Assembly (NCBI GenBank): GCA_005406025.1
Contig: BGZK01001186.1
Span: 62,001-126,000 of the forward strand
Origin: Eumeta japonica
Taxonomy: Eukaryota > Arthropoda > Insecta > Lepidoptera > Psychidae
Direction: 5' to 3'
Length of the DNA: 64,000 nucleotides
The notes under the pieces are model-generated. The model made no database searches, was not told the origin of the DNA, and worked only from the letters and a program-made list of their open reading frames with translations. Position numbers and translations under genes: made by a program. The first letter of the stretch is position 1; each line of letters begins with the position of its first letter. This document shows positions 12,801 through 24,199 of this stretch, one piece after another.

Positions 12801-12895
12801 GAGTGGAAGGGACGCGTGCCTTTCACTTTTTATGTCTGTCTCTCTCGCTCTTAGGCGGGCTAACCATGCCCGAGTGGAAGGGACGCGTGCCTCTC
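12801..12895. repeat. short direct duplication in a GC-rich patch
   Basis: GAGTGGAAGGGACGCGTGCC occurs at 12801 and again at 12872, 71 bp apart, followed in each case by a TCACT motif. The surrounding 12.80-12.97 kb is GC-rich compared with the introns and is probably part of a transposon remnant that I cannot name. Confidence 0.6.
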
Positions 12896-13915
12896 ACTCG
12901 CTCTCATTGTGAGCGCATAACGTGAGCGGAGCGTAACGCAGTTTCTTGAAGTGTCACCCGGCAAACCAATTTATAAGACGTTGTCACGTCAAAAAACAAA
13001 ATTAATGATACGTAGCGGTTTAGTGAAATAGGCACGATATTCGCGTCTTGTTTGGTCTTGGCTTAAGTGACTTCAATGACATTTCAATAATAGACGTATT
13101 ATAATCGTATTAGAAGTATGAAGAGCCGCAAAAGCTGAAAGATTGCGAAGCTATGTAGAAAGTCCGATGATGTCGGGTTGGCGACCTCGAGACAATTGTC
13201 TTGTATTTATTGTGTTGGATATCGCCTCATTGCTGAGGCGTGCACTCCTACAGTCTTTTTAGTTCAGATTCTGGTTCATGAACGTCAAACTCGTCACGTT
13301 TGCCCACTGGCGTTTTGAGGTTGCTGACGGGCGTTTTCATCAATATGATGATAACTTCCAGGACGCATTGTTTAACGTGTTTTTTCGAAGTTTGGAGCAA
13401 GTTGATTAGATTTGACTTGTTAAGTACAAAACTCTATGGTCAGTTTGCCTATGGTCAGGATCAAAGACTAGTTTTTGGTATGAAAGGAACCCTCTGAACC
13501 AATAAGCCAGCACTTCTCTAAATAACAACAATATTCACAAGTGCGAGTAACATGTCTATATCAGTCCAGCTAGTCTATACAGATTGTTATATATGTAAGA
13601 TATGTATTTATATATCTTCAAGAAAAGAGCCTGCAACTAAGTTTGCAACTGCAACTATGTGCACACGCTCATGTTCTTTTTTTTTCCTTTTGAAATGGAC
13701 ACAATTTTGTAACCATAGTTCTAACGCTCGCGAAACGATTCGTTGTAGTTTTTAGTCCGTAAATGCAAAGTGAATATCTCCTTATGGTTTATCTTTTAAA
13801 CATGATTCCTAAAAAATCAGCATTTACCACAAAAGATTAACTTTAAAAACATGTTTTAATTGAAAAAAATAGATATTTATCATAAAAATAAATGGCAATC
13901 CTATAAATTATAATA

Positions 13916-13938
13916 GTATATATATATATATATATATT
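13916..13938. repeat. (TA)n microsatellite
   Basis: A simple dinucleotide TA run flanked by AT-rich sequence. Confidence 0.9.
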
Positions 13939-14757
13939 AAAAAAATATTATTATTTTTAACGCTGTCCATGCTGAGGACAAATTAGAATTCTTATCAAAT
14001 CAAAGATAAATTTTACGAGTAAATCCATAATATGTACCTGTTGTATGATCCCTATAAATGAGTAAGTGTATTTGTTAGTTTGTCTGTTCTCTGTGATTTA
14101 GTATCTGCACGTATTCACTTGAAATTTGCAATCGATTCCAGTCACATCCGCTTGAGCGAAACTGCACACTTCTCGCATTTATTTGTAAGATTAGTCAGTC
14201 TCTGCGCGATATAACTTGTCTTTCCTGAATTAGTCACAAATTAATTTGCGCTTATATTAATGAATTGTATTGTAAATATAAATAAAATATGTATATAATA
14301 CTGATATTACAATTAGTACCTTTGAAATGATTTGAAATTATCGGTATTTCTATTAAGTAGAGGCTAATTTTCTTAGTCACTTTTACAATGAAATAATGCT
14401 CTTAATGACTTTGTGTTCCCATTAATTTGTAATAGAAAATAATTCCATTTACAAATTTTTTTTTCAACTTTCTGCTGTGTCGGAAACTATCAGTCTTCGA
14501 AAAATTAGCATAATTTTGCAGATGTGTTATCAATTTTATCATTTAATTTATTTTTATTTTCTCCAGTATGTGCTGAAAGTTGTCTCTTTTGGGAAAATGC
14601 GACTTTTAGGTATTTAATAAGTAGTTCTTTGTGATTCATAAATAAACAAACTAAAACGGTTCACTGACATTATATCTGATTTTGCACTGTCACATTAGTA
14701 GAAGACACGATCATTTTGTTGAATACGATTATATTAGAGGTATTTTGCGTTTTACAG

Positions 14758-14996
14758 ATTTGCAATACGAGTTTATGCCGTCGAACAAAAAGAAATATCC
14801 GCTGTTGGTTTTCGATAACCACACGTTCGCAAAAAAAGGAAGGCGATTGTGGTATTGCTCCAAGAATGTTAAATTAGCTTGCAAGGCTCAGGTGCGCATG
14901 GACGAAGGTGGCCGTATCGTGTACTACAACAGCGCGCACAACCATGATCCCCCGCGGTTTCACAAAAAGAAAGATGGATCGTACGTCAGACTGTAG
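14758..14996 (+). CDS. mod(mdg4): FLYWCH terminal exon V4
   Basis: The acceptor is TTTACAG at 14757 and the entry is phase 1 (G|AT). It encodes 79 residues: DLQYEFMPSNKKKYP, strand LLVFDNHTFA at 16-25, and LW32YC34. The ligands are C34, C42, H61 and H63 (C-x7-C-x18-H-x-H). The tail is G-S-Y-V-R-L before TAG. An open frame extends upstream across the acceptor to 14682, but that stretch has no family similarity and is treated as intron. This is the first member of the V4-V10 block and closest to V5 and V6; these three share the run C-K-A-Q-V-R-M-D, which is not seen elsewhere in the array. The region between the conserved tryptophan and H-x-H is strongly basic, as in its neighbours. Confidence 0.9.
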
Positions 14997-15951
14997 TCGG
15001 CGTGTTTTTCAAAATGAAAAAGAACGTCATTTGATCATAATGACATAGTATAAGTTGAAGTTGACGACTTTGAAACTCAGTCATTAAAATTCAGAATGTA
15101 TTTATGTATTTCGTATGTCATAAAATAATACTTGAAATGGGTACGTCGTGATATTTTAAGAATATACAAGCTTTAAAAAATTCCACTCATCCGCAACACA
15201 GTTAGTTCTCTTTCCAGAAGAACGAGCAAGAAATCTGAAATATCACCTTTCAAATGCTTTATATACAATCACAATCAAATATAAAACTATTACTTGTGTA
15301 TGTACTGTACATGTTTTTTTATTACACGTCATTGTCATACGTCAAACGATACTATTTTAATCCAATCAATGCTTCAATCACGTTTTGAGAAAATACTTGT
15401 GTACTGAATAGTCCGCTATTGTGATTAATTTTTGAGAATATAGAATGATATGTGGATTTTTCCTTTTATCGATTGTTTATCCAGAATTACACTTCTTTAT
15501 CGAAAAAAGTATTATTGTGCGTTATAAGCTTTTACCGCCGAAGCAAACCAGACCTTTAATACTAGCAACTGATGAGATCAAAGCAACAGATTGAGACAAA
15601 ACGGCTTAAGTGTAGAAACATAGAGACTGTGTTCATTTACGATATGTTTCCACACCACACACATCTTTAGACTCTCCGTAAAACGGAAAGAGCATAGCTG
15701 GGATGTTTTGATGCATACGTAGTCTAGGATCCGACGAAACCTTCGCTCATTAATTGATTGACGGATATAATGTTTTAAGGGCGTATTTAATTACAAAGTA
15801 TAAGAAAACATAAAAAGTGTCGGAACAAATCCTGCTGCTAATATTTTTTCTGCGCTACCATTTTTATTTTGTAAAAAAAACTATTTCAAATATGGTAATA
15901 TAAAGCTCAGTGTTGAACCAGCTCGTGTTTAATTATTATTTTTTGAACTAT

Positions 15952-15998
<47 letters not shown>

Positions 15999-16760
15999 CT
16001 AGTTAATATATAAAAAAAATTACACCTTTAAAATTCTAAAGGTAGATTTTAATAATTTTATATACAGATTGTAGCAGCCATAAAGGTCTCAATCGATTGA
16101 TAATTAATGTTTACAATGCGACATTTAAAAAATTCATTATACATGTGAAGGAATCCAATATATAAAAAAATATTTACAAATTAAACAACTAAAGTTAACA
16201 GCAGCAGAATTTTTATATTGTTAAATTTTCTATATTTGAACACGCCCTTCGAACATTACAGCATTTTATTAACAAAAGGGAGGTGTTTCTAATACCGTAT
16301 CCTAGATTATCCTGACTGTCTCTTCAGATTAACACTTACTCTGGATACACCAGAACTGTAAGTGCAAGGTTAACATCAAGAGAATATTGCAAAATTGCAT
16401 TTTTTAACGAAAAGGATAGAATTTCTGCAGCTATAGAATCATGACAATACCTAAAAAATGTCAGCAATTCGATCAAAACTGCACATATATATTAAATATT
16501 AGTAAGTGTGCTAAAAATGAAAATGTCTATAACTTTTACAAAACGATTAAAAAAACTCTCCTCAACCTAGTACCTAAATAGCACAAGGATATGTTGTAAG
16601 GATCTACACGTATGAAGGCAATAAATCAAACATAATCATTTACAAAGCATGCCATTGCCCATCAGTAAATCTAATCCAGAATGCTTTGTATTTACGCCAA
16701 ACATTTACTCGCTATAGCTACGAAGATAGACAATGTGTTAATAACGTTTCTGTTCTACAG
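14997..16760. other. intron V4-V5
   Basis: AT-rich, with a long (TA)n tract at about 15955-15995. No exon relic or transposon coding is seen. Confidence 0.45.
15955..15995. repeat. (TA)n microsatellite
   Basis: About 20 consecutive TA units. It is likely to vary in length between individuals. Confidence 0.95.
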
Positions 16761-17002
16761 ATTTGCAATACGAATTTATAGCATCGTTCCAAAAGAAACA
16801 TCCTTTATTGCTGTTGGATGGTTATACGTTCGCACGTATCGGCAATAACAGGCTGTGGTACTGTTCGAAGAGATGGTCGTTGGAATGTAAGGCGCAAGTG
16901 CGTATGGACCACAAAGGTTGTGTCGTGTACTATTCTAAAAGGCACAATCATGTTCCACCTCTTCTGCACAAAACAAAAGATGGGAAATACGTGAAATTGT
17001 AA
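16761..17002 (+). CDS. mod(mdg4): FLYWCH terminal exon V5
   Basis: The acceptor is TTCTACAG at 16760 and the entry is phase 1. It encodes 80 residues: DLQYEFIASFQKKHP (Ala-Ser in place of the usual Pro-Ser at 8-9), strand LLLLDGYTFA at 16-25, and LW33YC35. The ligands are C35, C43, H62 and H64. An additional Cys at 54 lies between the second Cys ligand and the H-x-H. The tail G-K-Y-V-K-L ends at TAA. V5 and V6 are separated by only 474 bp, the second closest pair of intact exons in the array, consistent with local tandem duplication. Confidence 0.9.
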
Positions 17003-17475
17003 AAATCTTGTAATATTTTTAAGAATAATGTGTTTTTATATAAAGAAATGATCCAAATGTTAATGTCGATACGTATTAGGGTTAAATTCCAAACAAAATA
17101 ACGCTCTATTTATGTTTTATATGTTCTTAACTTTGTTGTTAAGTAGGTGCGATTATTTAGTAATTCTGAAATGTTTCTCATTTATCATAAATACTTGTAA
17201 TGTCATCAATTTTTTTAATATAATTTCCCTGTGTTGTACCCTTTTTCTCTAGATTGAAGTTTTACATATGACACCGATAAACACGCATACGTTTTTTATA
17301 CTTACATGAATACTATTTGATTTACTTGTCATACAGATATTTCACATTATTCTCGGTGCCGAACAATATGTCGTTGGAAAGGTGTCTACATTCTATATCT
17401 AAAATAAAACTGAAATATTTTTTAACCTTTGAGTGTATAGAAATTGATGTAAACTCTTCATATTAATTTTTTTAG
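17003..17475. other. intron V5-V6
   Basis: A short AT-rich intron. No repeat or coding feature is seen beyond the TTTTTTTAG acceptor of V6. Confidence 0.5.
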
Positions 17476-17714
17476 GCTTACATTACGAATTAATACCGTC
17501 AAATAGAAAGAAAGACTTGCTGCTCCTGGAGCAGCACACTTTCGCGCAGATAGGCTATAAACGGCTGTGGTACTGCTCCAAGAAGACTAAACTGGGCTGT
17601 AAAGCACAGGTGCGGATGGACGAGAGCGGTACCGTCATATACTATCGCAACGACCACAACCACGATCCACCTCGACTGCATAAGACGACTGACGGAAGAT
17701 ATGTTAAACTTTAG
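17476..17714 (+). CDS. mod(mdg4): FLYWCH terminal exon V6
   Basis: The acceptor is TTTTTTTAG at 17475, and phase 1 gives Gly (G|GC). It encodes 79 residues: GLHYELIPSNRKKDLLLLEQ, then HTFAQIG at 21-27 and LW32YC34. The ligands are C34, C42, H61 and H63, with H-N-H followed by D-P-P. The tail G-R-Y-V-K-L is followed directly by TAG. The codons here are GC-richer than the intron on both sides, a sign of selection on the protein. A degraded R1-like LINE fragment starts only about 160 bp downstream, so the 3' UTR of this isoform may run into transposon DNA. Confidence 0.9.
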
Positions 17715-17875
17715 AAATAATTATTCAATCTTAAATTGTTTTCTTTTTAATACATTTATAAAATTAGTCTTGTTTTTATTTAATTTGTGTTACAAAGTTA
17801 GGGATTATTGTTATTATTTTTAATGATAGCAATACATACGACCTTTTTATACATACAAAAAGGGACAACTGAAAG

Positions 17876-18650
17876 TCCCTTGGTGGAGTCTCAAGTTGGA
17901 GGGTTATGGGAAAAGTTGTAGAAAGGATGCTGGTTGTGCTCCTAAACTTGCATTTAACGTTGACGATTAATAGTACTTAGTATGGGTTCAGGCCGCAGCG
18001 CAGGACGGAGAATTCCTCTATCATCTCGTTTCTGTATGCCTTCAAGGCTCAACTACTTACTAAAAAATACACAAAAAGTCTCTATTGTATGTTAAAGAAT
18101 TGGTAGAAATATGTATCAACCGGGTGTTCGAGAAAGCTGTCTGTTTCAGCAATTTACCGCACCTAGTAAAAGCACCAGAAATTGGGTGCGGTCGAGAATC
18201 TGGATCTCGAAACAAGTCGTTTTACCATATAAGGACATGACATCCACACCGATGGAAACCAAATACAGGGCAAAATTGCCGCAACTCTCACTGAATGGCG
18301 CAACGGCATGGAGATCGGGAATTCGCTGTGAGTTTCGATTCGTAATTTACTGCACCGTGTTCCAAGTAGTGATGATGGAATTGCAAAAGGCCATAAAAGG
18401 AGTACAGCGGGACAAGGACAGCATCGTCAACATTTTCATCGACTCGAAATCGTCGTTGCGGTGTTGTCCGGCCCGAAAACACAAGCCCTCTGCCCATCTA
18501 GTCAAAACTGATATCTCGGTCATGATCGCGAAAGCTAAAAAGGTACAATTATTTTGGGTGCGAGCTCATGGAGGAACAGCGGGAAACGGGCGCGCAGATG
18601 AGCTCGCCACGGACACCGCTCTGATGAAAAAAAAAATGAAGCAGCTATAA
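17876..18650 (+). mobile_element. R1-like non-LTR retrotransposon fragment (RT and RNase H)
   Basis: Two pieces of one polyprotein are visible. At about 17905-18080 the + strand reads G-K-V-V-E-R-M-L and Y-G-F-R-P-Q-R-R-T-E, matching the middle of an R1-clade reverse transcriptase just before the catalytic block, which is missing. From about 18235 an RNase H domain follows: a TDG start motif, then after a frame change NIFIDSKSSL and HGGTAGNGRADELA, the last containing the conserved H and D of RNase H. The frame changes and the missing catalytic RT core show a dead, internally deleted copy. The assignment to R1 rather than another clade is an inference from the RNase H and the RT wording. Confidence 0.7.
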
Positions 18651-18659
18651 TTCTTTTGA

Positions 18660-18975
18660 CTGATCTACATAAAAAAAATGTAGTAGAGCCATGCTGTGGC
18701 CTACTTGACAGTAGCACGAAAATAGGCCGGTTCGACCGGTGACTCTTACAGAATACAGACGTGTAGTAACAAATAAGTGTTCGTCTCGTCTAGTGAGTGA
18801 GAGTTCCGATGTCTTTCTCCCTCGACTTCCCCTTGAACAATGCCACTTCCATCAGATACGCCAAGAGGCCGACAATGCATTCTTAATTCCTCTGTGGTTG
18901 TCAGTGTCTATGGGCGGCGATGGCTACTTATTCTCTGGTTGCTCATAAGCTCGTTCGCCCTTCGAAAATGCTAAA
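18660..18975 (+). repeat. SINE/LINE-tail repeat, copy B
   Basis: Begins with TAGAGCCATGCTGTGGCC, contains GAATACAGACGTGTAG and GTGAGAGTTCCGATG, and ends with GTCTATGGGCGGCGATGGCT and GCTCGTTCGCCCTTC before an A-rich end. Copy F at 53.5 kb has the same blocks in the same order. It directly follows the R1-like fragment, so it may be the 3' end of that LINE or an independent insertion. Confidence 0.7.
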
Positions 18976-20381
18976 ATAAAATGTAAGTAATAATAATGTA
19001 AACTGCTTTACAATTTATTAAGAAAGTGGTAAACCGATTTTTATTTAACGTTGAAGTTTGAAGAGTTATCCTAGTACTTCACCATCAATTCGATTTTACT
19101 ACATGTGTTTGGATTAGCAAACGTTGCTTAACTTCATCAAATAATGCTTTTCGATATCAAATGCACGAGTTACTGTAGAAAACTCGGAAAGTGCTGTACA
19201 TGTATAAAATAATTGAAAACTTCTGTTGAATGTTCATGGATCCCATTATCAAAGTTAGCTGGTACTACATCATCAGTTTAATTTCACATTGTGCATTTTG
19301 GTGAGAATAAGTTGCTTACCCATCCTAAATGAAATCTTGTAGTTTGTGGAATACTATTAAAATTGTAAATTCCAATGATTAATCTGTGATTTTCATCATC
19401 GTTACAACTTCACCAAATGATGCTTTGAGACAGAAAATGCGTGAGTTGATATAGAAAATACCCCCATTGCTATATGTGAGACTATAACATTTAAGAAGTT
19501 GCATTGGTACTTCGTGGATGTCATCGTAGGATCTCAGTTCCAAGAGATATGGGACTAACTTGGGAAAGCAATCTTTTAAATAAAAAAAAAATCTGAATCG
19601 GTTAATAAATAACGGAATTATGAGTCGATGCCACTAAAAAATACAAGGGATTTAAAAACTTCCTTCTTTTTTGAAGTCAATTAAAAAAGTTTGTTTAATT
19701 GTTACCATAGTTAGAAATTATGTAATAAAATTGATTATTTTTATGAAAATTATGGTAACAGTACTTATATATTATAGTAGCAAAAGACATTTTGTCACGC
19801 AAATTTCATTCTACGAAATGAATCTGAATCGACATTGTAATGAAATTGTTTATTTACAAAGTTAAATGTTTCCTAGAGCAAATGTTATAACAAACATCTG
19901 GAAGTGTCCAAGAATAAATGGATGCCCAGTCATTGATTATTTAATAATAATATGTGTGATCATGGAAGAGAGTCATGATCACCCTCTCTGAAAAAGAACA
20001 GAACAACATTATAGCATTTTATGGATTCATTTCATTTCCATCTATCATATCTTCCTTTACTTTCATCTTACATCACTATTTCTCATCGGTCTTCCGAGGG
20101 CACTCGGAAGACAGATGCTATATTTTTCTTCCATACCCAATCATATTATAGGTGATCTGAAAATACAATGGAAAATAATTAACCACATTGTCAGCGCCTA
20201 AGGCTTTGTAGTAAAAACTAATTGATAAAAACGTAATGACTACTATCTATTTTTTGTTTTAATTCTATTATAATATTTTTTAGGAGTAGTAATATATTTT
20301 AATTAGTAATTTAAAATAAATAAATAGTAATTTAAAAATGCTCTATTTCACAATTAAACTGACAAATTCTTGCAATTTCAG
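18976..20381. other. intron V6-V7, remainder
   Basis: AT-rich, containing the two diverged direct-repeat units at 19.13-19.56 kb (listed separately). The open frame at 19671-19865 has no domain. Confidence 0.4.
19131..19560. repeat. two diverged direct-repeat units, ~275 bp period
   Basis: ACTTCATCAAATAATGCTTT at 19131 and ACTTCACCAAATGATGCTTT at 19406 start two related units. Further matches follow: ATGCACGAGTTACTGTAGAA against ATGCGTGAGTTGATATAGAA, and TTCATGGATCCCAT against TTCGTGGATGTCAT. It resembles a tandemly repeated interspersed element of Lepidoptera. Confidence 0.6.
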
Positions 20382-20623
20382 GTTTGTCGTATGAATTTAT
20401 ACCATCAAGAAAAGGAGTCTATCCAGTCATGTTGATCGAGGGCTACACCTATTCAAGGGCTAGCAATCCTTACCTATGGTATTGTCCGAAAAGATATACT
20501 TTATCATGTAAAGCCAAAGTCAATACAGACAAGGCTGGTCGTATCGTGAATTATGACAGTTGTCACAACCACGATCCGCCTAAACTCTGCAAAGCGAGTA
20601 ACGGAACTTATGTCAAAATATAA
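20382..20623 (+). CDS. mod(mdg4): FLYWCH terminal exon V7
   Basis: The acceptor is AATTTCAG at 20381, with phase 1 giving Gly (G|GT). It encodes 80 residues: GLSYEFIPSRKGVYPVMLIEG, then YTYSRA at 22-27 and LW33YC35-P-K. The ligands are C35, C43, H62 and H64. A proline follows the first Cys where nearly all other members have Ser. The tail N-G-T-Y-V-K-I precedes TAA. AATAAA at 20672-20677, 49 bp after the stop, is a good polyadenylation signal. A member of the V4-V10 block. Confidence 0.9.
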
Positions 20624-21938
20624 TCACAGCCATCAATATGAATTGCAACAGTGGAATATATTTTTAAACATAATAAAGTTGTGAATACTAAAATCATTAT
20701 AGTGCTCATTCGCAATGGAAAAATATACATAGAGACAGATGATTGGAATCACGACAATAGAAGTATTGGCTGATACTGAAAATAATGTGACATCTTGACG
20801 TAACACAGATTTCATTGAATACGATAACAAAATTAAAATCTATCAAAAAGTATCAGCTACTAGAAAATTCATTCTATCTCTTTTTCGAAAACCATGCGAA
20901 ATAGAGTTTCACACGTACACTGTGTAAGACACTACGGAAGATTGACGGTAGTTATTTTTAAGCAGAGCTTTAAAACATTAACTGTTTAGTTATTTTTATA
21001 ATCATTTAACAAATTGGAGCAGTTGCTTTATTGTTATAATCCATCTTAATTGCAACAAATGATAGAATTCTTAGATAAATTTTACACTTGCTCTACCATA
21101 ATGTGCGACATGTTCTATCGCAGTATAGAGATAAGGTAGAAAAATATTGGAACTTCATAAATATTATATGTTGGCCGACACCAGCAAATAATTTGTAATC
21201 GTCAAAGAATGAAAATAATAAAATCTTGACGAAAATTAGAGTGGCATCGACAGCCCTAATTAAGTGAGCCAGCTTTTAAGAAATCGACTTGACATTCAAC
21301 TTAAAGTGCAGTATATAATTTTCTTTAAAGAATGGTTCGAAGATAAATTATATGTCTATTCTCCATATTACAGGTATGTTGCATGTTATATATGTAACCT
21401 GAGTGTACACAGTGTTATAAATACAGGAAATAAATCATATTGTCATTAGCCGTCACTGGCCTTACGTCGTAGGAAGATAAACTAAATTATGCAAACTTGG
21501 TAGCTGTTATCGTTACGTTAGGTTAGATTATGTTAGGTATAGAGATAAGGAAAAAAAATTAAGTTTAATTATTCGTGGCTATGTGTAGTATAAAAAGTAG
21601 CAAGTCTTCTCTAAGCTGGTTTTATTCAGCTGTGGTCATAAATATTACATAAAAAAGCTCGTGAGTTTTTTTGGCCATCATACGACCTATCGGAAAGTAG
21701 ATGGTGTAGTTAGTTTCAGCGTACTTAGTTTTCCAATCATTTCCAATCATCAAGATATGTTACTTTTGATTTGTTAGTACATAAATATATCACATCAATA
21801 TATATTTTGTAACGAGTCATATAAATACATTTATTTACGACTTATTGAATATAGAGCATGTAGGGACTTGCGTGAAATAAGTTTTAGAATGTCATTTATA
21901 GTAAAGTTATCTTTGCAATAACTATAAACAACAAGCAG

Positions 21939-21963
21939 TTTTTCAGTAAACTTTACTGAAAAA
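21939..21963. repeat. perfect 12-bp hairpin, 1-nt centre
   Basis: TTTTTCAGTAAA, C, then its exact reverse complement. It lies 55 bp upstream of a much longer hairpin. Confidence 0.85.
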
Positions 21964-22017
21964 TTCGCTCCGTATACTAGACCTAGAACTTAAGTTTAGT
22001 TTCTTTACTTTCTTTGT

Positions 22018-22070
22018 CAGTTTTTCTTTTCTAGATAAATTTGCAAAATTTATCTAGAAAAGAAAAACTG
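22018..22070. repeat. perfect 25-bp hairpin, 3-nt loop
   Basis: The arm at 22018-22042 and the arm at 22046-22070 are exact reverse complements around a GCA loop. The arm contains TCTAGATAAATTT. A segment beginning GTGAATTTGA is repeated just after it (22070 and 22110). No transposon ends are recognised. Confidence 0.93.
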
Positions 22071-22334
22071 TGAATTTGACGCTTTCACGTGAAAACGCTT
22101 AAGAAAAATTGTGAATTTGATTTACATAATATAAGTTTTAGTAATTCAGTTGATATAATTCTTTTTCTTATTTAAGCTTTTGTAATTGTGAGAATTAAAA
22201 TTACAACTACTTAGTAGCTTAGATATAATAAAAAATTGTAACACACTAATTTGGATGTTTGAATTTAATGTTCTAAGTGCATCATGCAACATTAATCTTG
22301 TGTTGCAACATTAATCACCATAACATGTTATTAC

Positions 22335-22960
22335 AATATGAAATCATATAATATAAATGCAAATGTTTGGATGCATGTTTGTTTCTCAATCACGCTTTCG
22401 AGTTGAACAGAATTAGCTGAAATTTAGCAGAGATATAGTTTACATATCAAAATTTACATAAGCTTTAATTTACAAAGATACCAACATTTGCTCGCTACTT
22501 TTCTTGCGTGATCCTAGAACAAATTCTTTACTTATGCCGATTCGTTAATGATAACAACAATGTTCAACAGATGTTCAAATTCAATATGGGTTTGGTATTG
22601 AAACGCGAGCAGAACCGGAATAAGGTACAAGAATATAAGTGATATCGTTTCATAACAAAAGCATTTGCAGTATTACGTATTTCTGGTGTGGAATCGAGAA
22701 CGGGAACGAAATCGGGATCATGGTTGATGACGTCATCGAGCGATATAAAAAAAATGAAAGAATTCGTTGTGTTCCACGCGGACGGAGTCGCGGGTGAATT
22801 ATGTATATTTTGTAAAGAAACGAAATCTGTATTGGAACCAGAATTGAAATCAAAAGTAGAGCCAGGATCTGGCCCTGGTAGATTTGGTAGAGTGATCGTT
22901 CTATATAAATATTGAAAGATTTGATGCCCTCGCGGGCGGAGTCGCGGGCAAAAGCTGGCA
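22335..22960 (-). repeat. interspersed repeat, CGCGGGCGGAGTCGCGGGC type, reverse
   Basis: The right end reads CGCGGGCGGAGTCGCGGGCA followed by AAAGCTGGC. The left end contains TCACGCTTTCGAGTTGAACA and an AGCTGAAATTTAGCAGA block. Read in reverse, these match the start and end of the element at 43684-44310. Long open frames on both strands inside it are made of D/P/S/F-rich low-complexity repeats and are not genes. Confidence 0.6.
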
Positions 22961-23149
22961 AATATATAATTCAATAGAAAGTTAATAACTAAGATAACCG
23001 ATATACCAGAACGGTTCTGAATTAATACTCAATAGATTTTTTATAAATAAATACAAGAGTTATTTTCCAATTTTCTAGTAGTGTAAGGGAATCCTATATG
23101 ACTTACATGTATATTAACTGTTTGATTACACATGTGTGCTTTAGCGCGC

Positions 23150-23550
23150 GTGATCGTCTAGTCAATTAATTTAGTAAAATTATGTAGCGCGGAACACTCT
23201 GGCTTTGAATCGGGAACGGAAGTTCGACTTTTATAGGGTTCACGATCTGAACGTAGGTGTTATCGGATTGTCGCGAAACCGCACGGGCTGATGTTTCGTT
23301 TCGCGTGCTTTCACGCTCTACGAAAAATAGAGCTGCTGGCTCTCTTCCCGCGCTTACAGCGTCAGGGTGTTTCCCCGCTCGTTCGGTACGTTGTACCGAA
23401 ATCAGTCTGCAGTAGCGACCGTTAGGTATTTAGAACGACCGCAGTCTAGCTCTGTTGACTTTTGGGGTTCGGCGGTTCATTTTTGCGCTGTCATGTAATT
23501 AGCGTTTATCGGCACTGTGGGCTCTCCAATCCGTTTGATACAAACAATTA
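23150..23550. other. GC-rich island, unassigned
   Basis: Clearly GC-richer than the flanking introns and without a long open frame. It could be a retroelement 5' region or an internal promoter. The sequence alone does not decide. Confidence 0.35.
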
Positions 23551-24199
23551 AAATTTATGTGCTCAATGTCAATTATAAAAAGAAAATATATATCTATTTA
23601 ATTTTCTGGGTTTTCTAGAGTTTCACTCACATTGAAAATGTATGTATAAAATAAAGTCAAATATTCGATACTTTTCATGCATCGCAACCTCAAAATAAAC
23701 CTCTTCACCACAAGGGCTCAGTTTACTTAGAAGCTCAGTATGAGACTATTTACATTATAGTCAAATCTAACATTAAATCATCAAACTATCAGTTAGTATT
23801 AATTCAAGTCTCAAATGAGATAAATAATATCAAATAAACTTTCAACCTAAATAAGATCAATCAACTAGGATTACATTTCTTAAGTGCGTTAGAGCGCTCC
23901 GATTCGTTCATACAAGTATTAAAATACTAATTATATAAATTTCTTCAAGTAAGTAAACTATAAGTAAATTACATCTTAAAATTAAAATGCAATATGCAAA
24001 TTACACATCTATGCAATACACAGTCAAATAAAACAATATGCAATAAAATTAAATTAAAGAAAGGAAATAAGGTTAAATTAAATGTGAGCAGAAAAATATT
24101 ATAGTTAAGCATTTAAAATATAACTATCATTATCGTCTTGTACAAGATTTCATATGTTTAAACTGTAGTCATTTTAGCAAATTATTTATTGCGTGACTT

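Larger units (their letters stand above)
6611..14757. other. 8.1 kb exon-free stretch V3-V4
   Basis: This is the longest gap in the array. I scanned for W-Y-C-like and H-x-H codons with an acceptor in front and found none. Contents seen: a GC-rich patch at 7490-7580; a long imperfect foldback at 7711-8220; a diverged repeat around 8550-8760 of the 'aaaactactaaaccgat' type; GC-rich patches at 9490-9600 and 12800-12970; a hairpin at 10604-10657; a SINE-tail copy at 10130-10205; two diverged units of a GTTTGTCTG-type repeat at 10770-10960; short tandem duplications near 12601-12655; and a (TA)n tract at 13916-13938. The open frames at 6655-6966, 9108-9305, 10515-10763, 11398-11601, 13300-13497 and 13552-13755 show no domain. 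Confidence 0.4.

Noticed and set aside
22564..22974. Overlapping open frames of 75-136 codons on both strands
   Set aside because: They lie in an interspersed repeat with repeated GGTCCC/GATTCC-like blocks. The peptides are low complexity, and the same sequence type occurs at 36.8, 43.8 and 56.6 kb.
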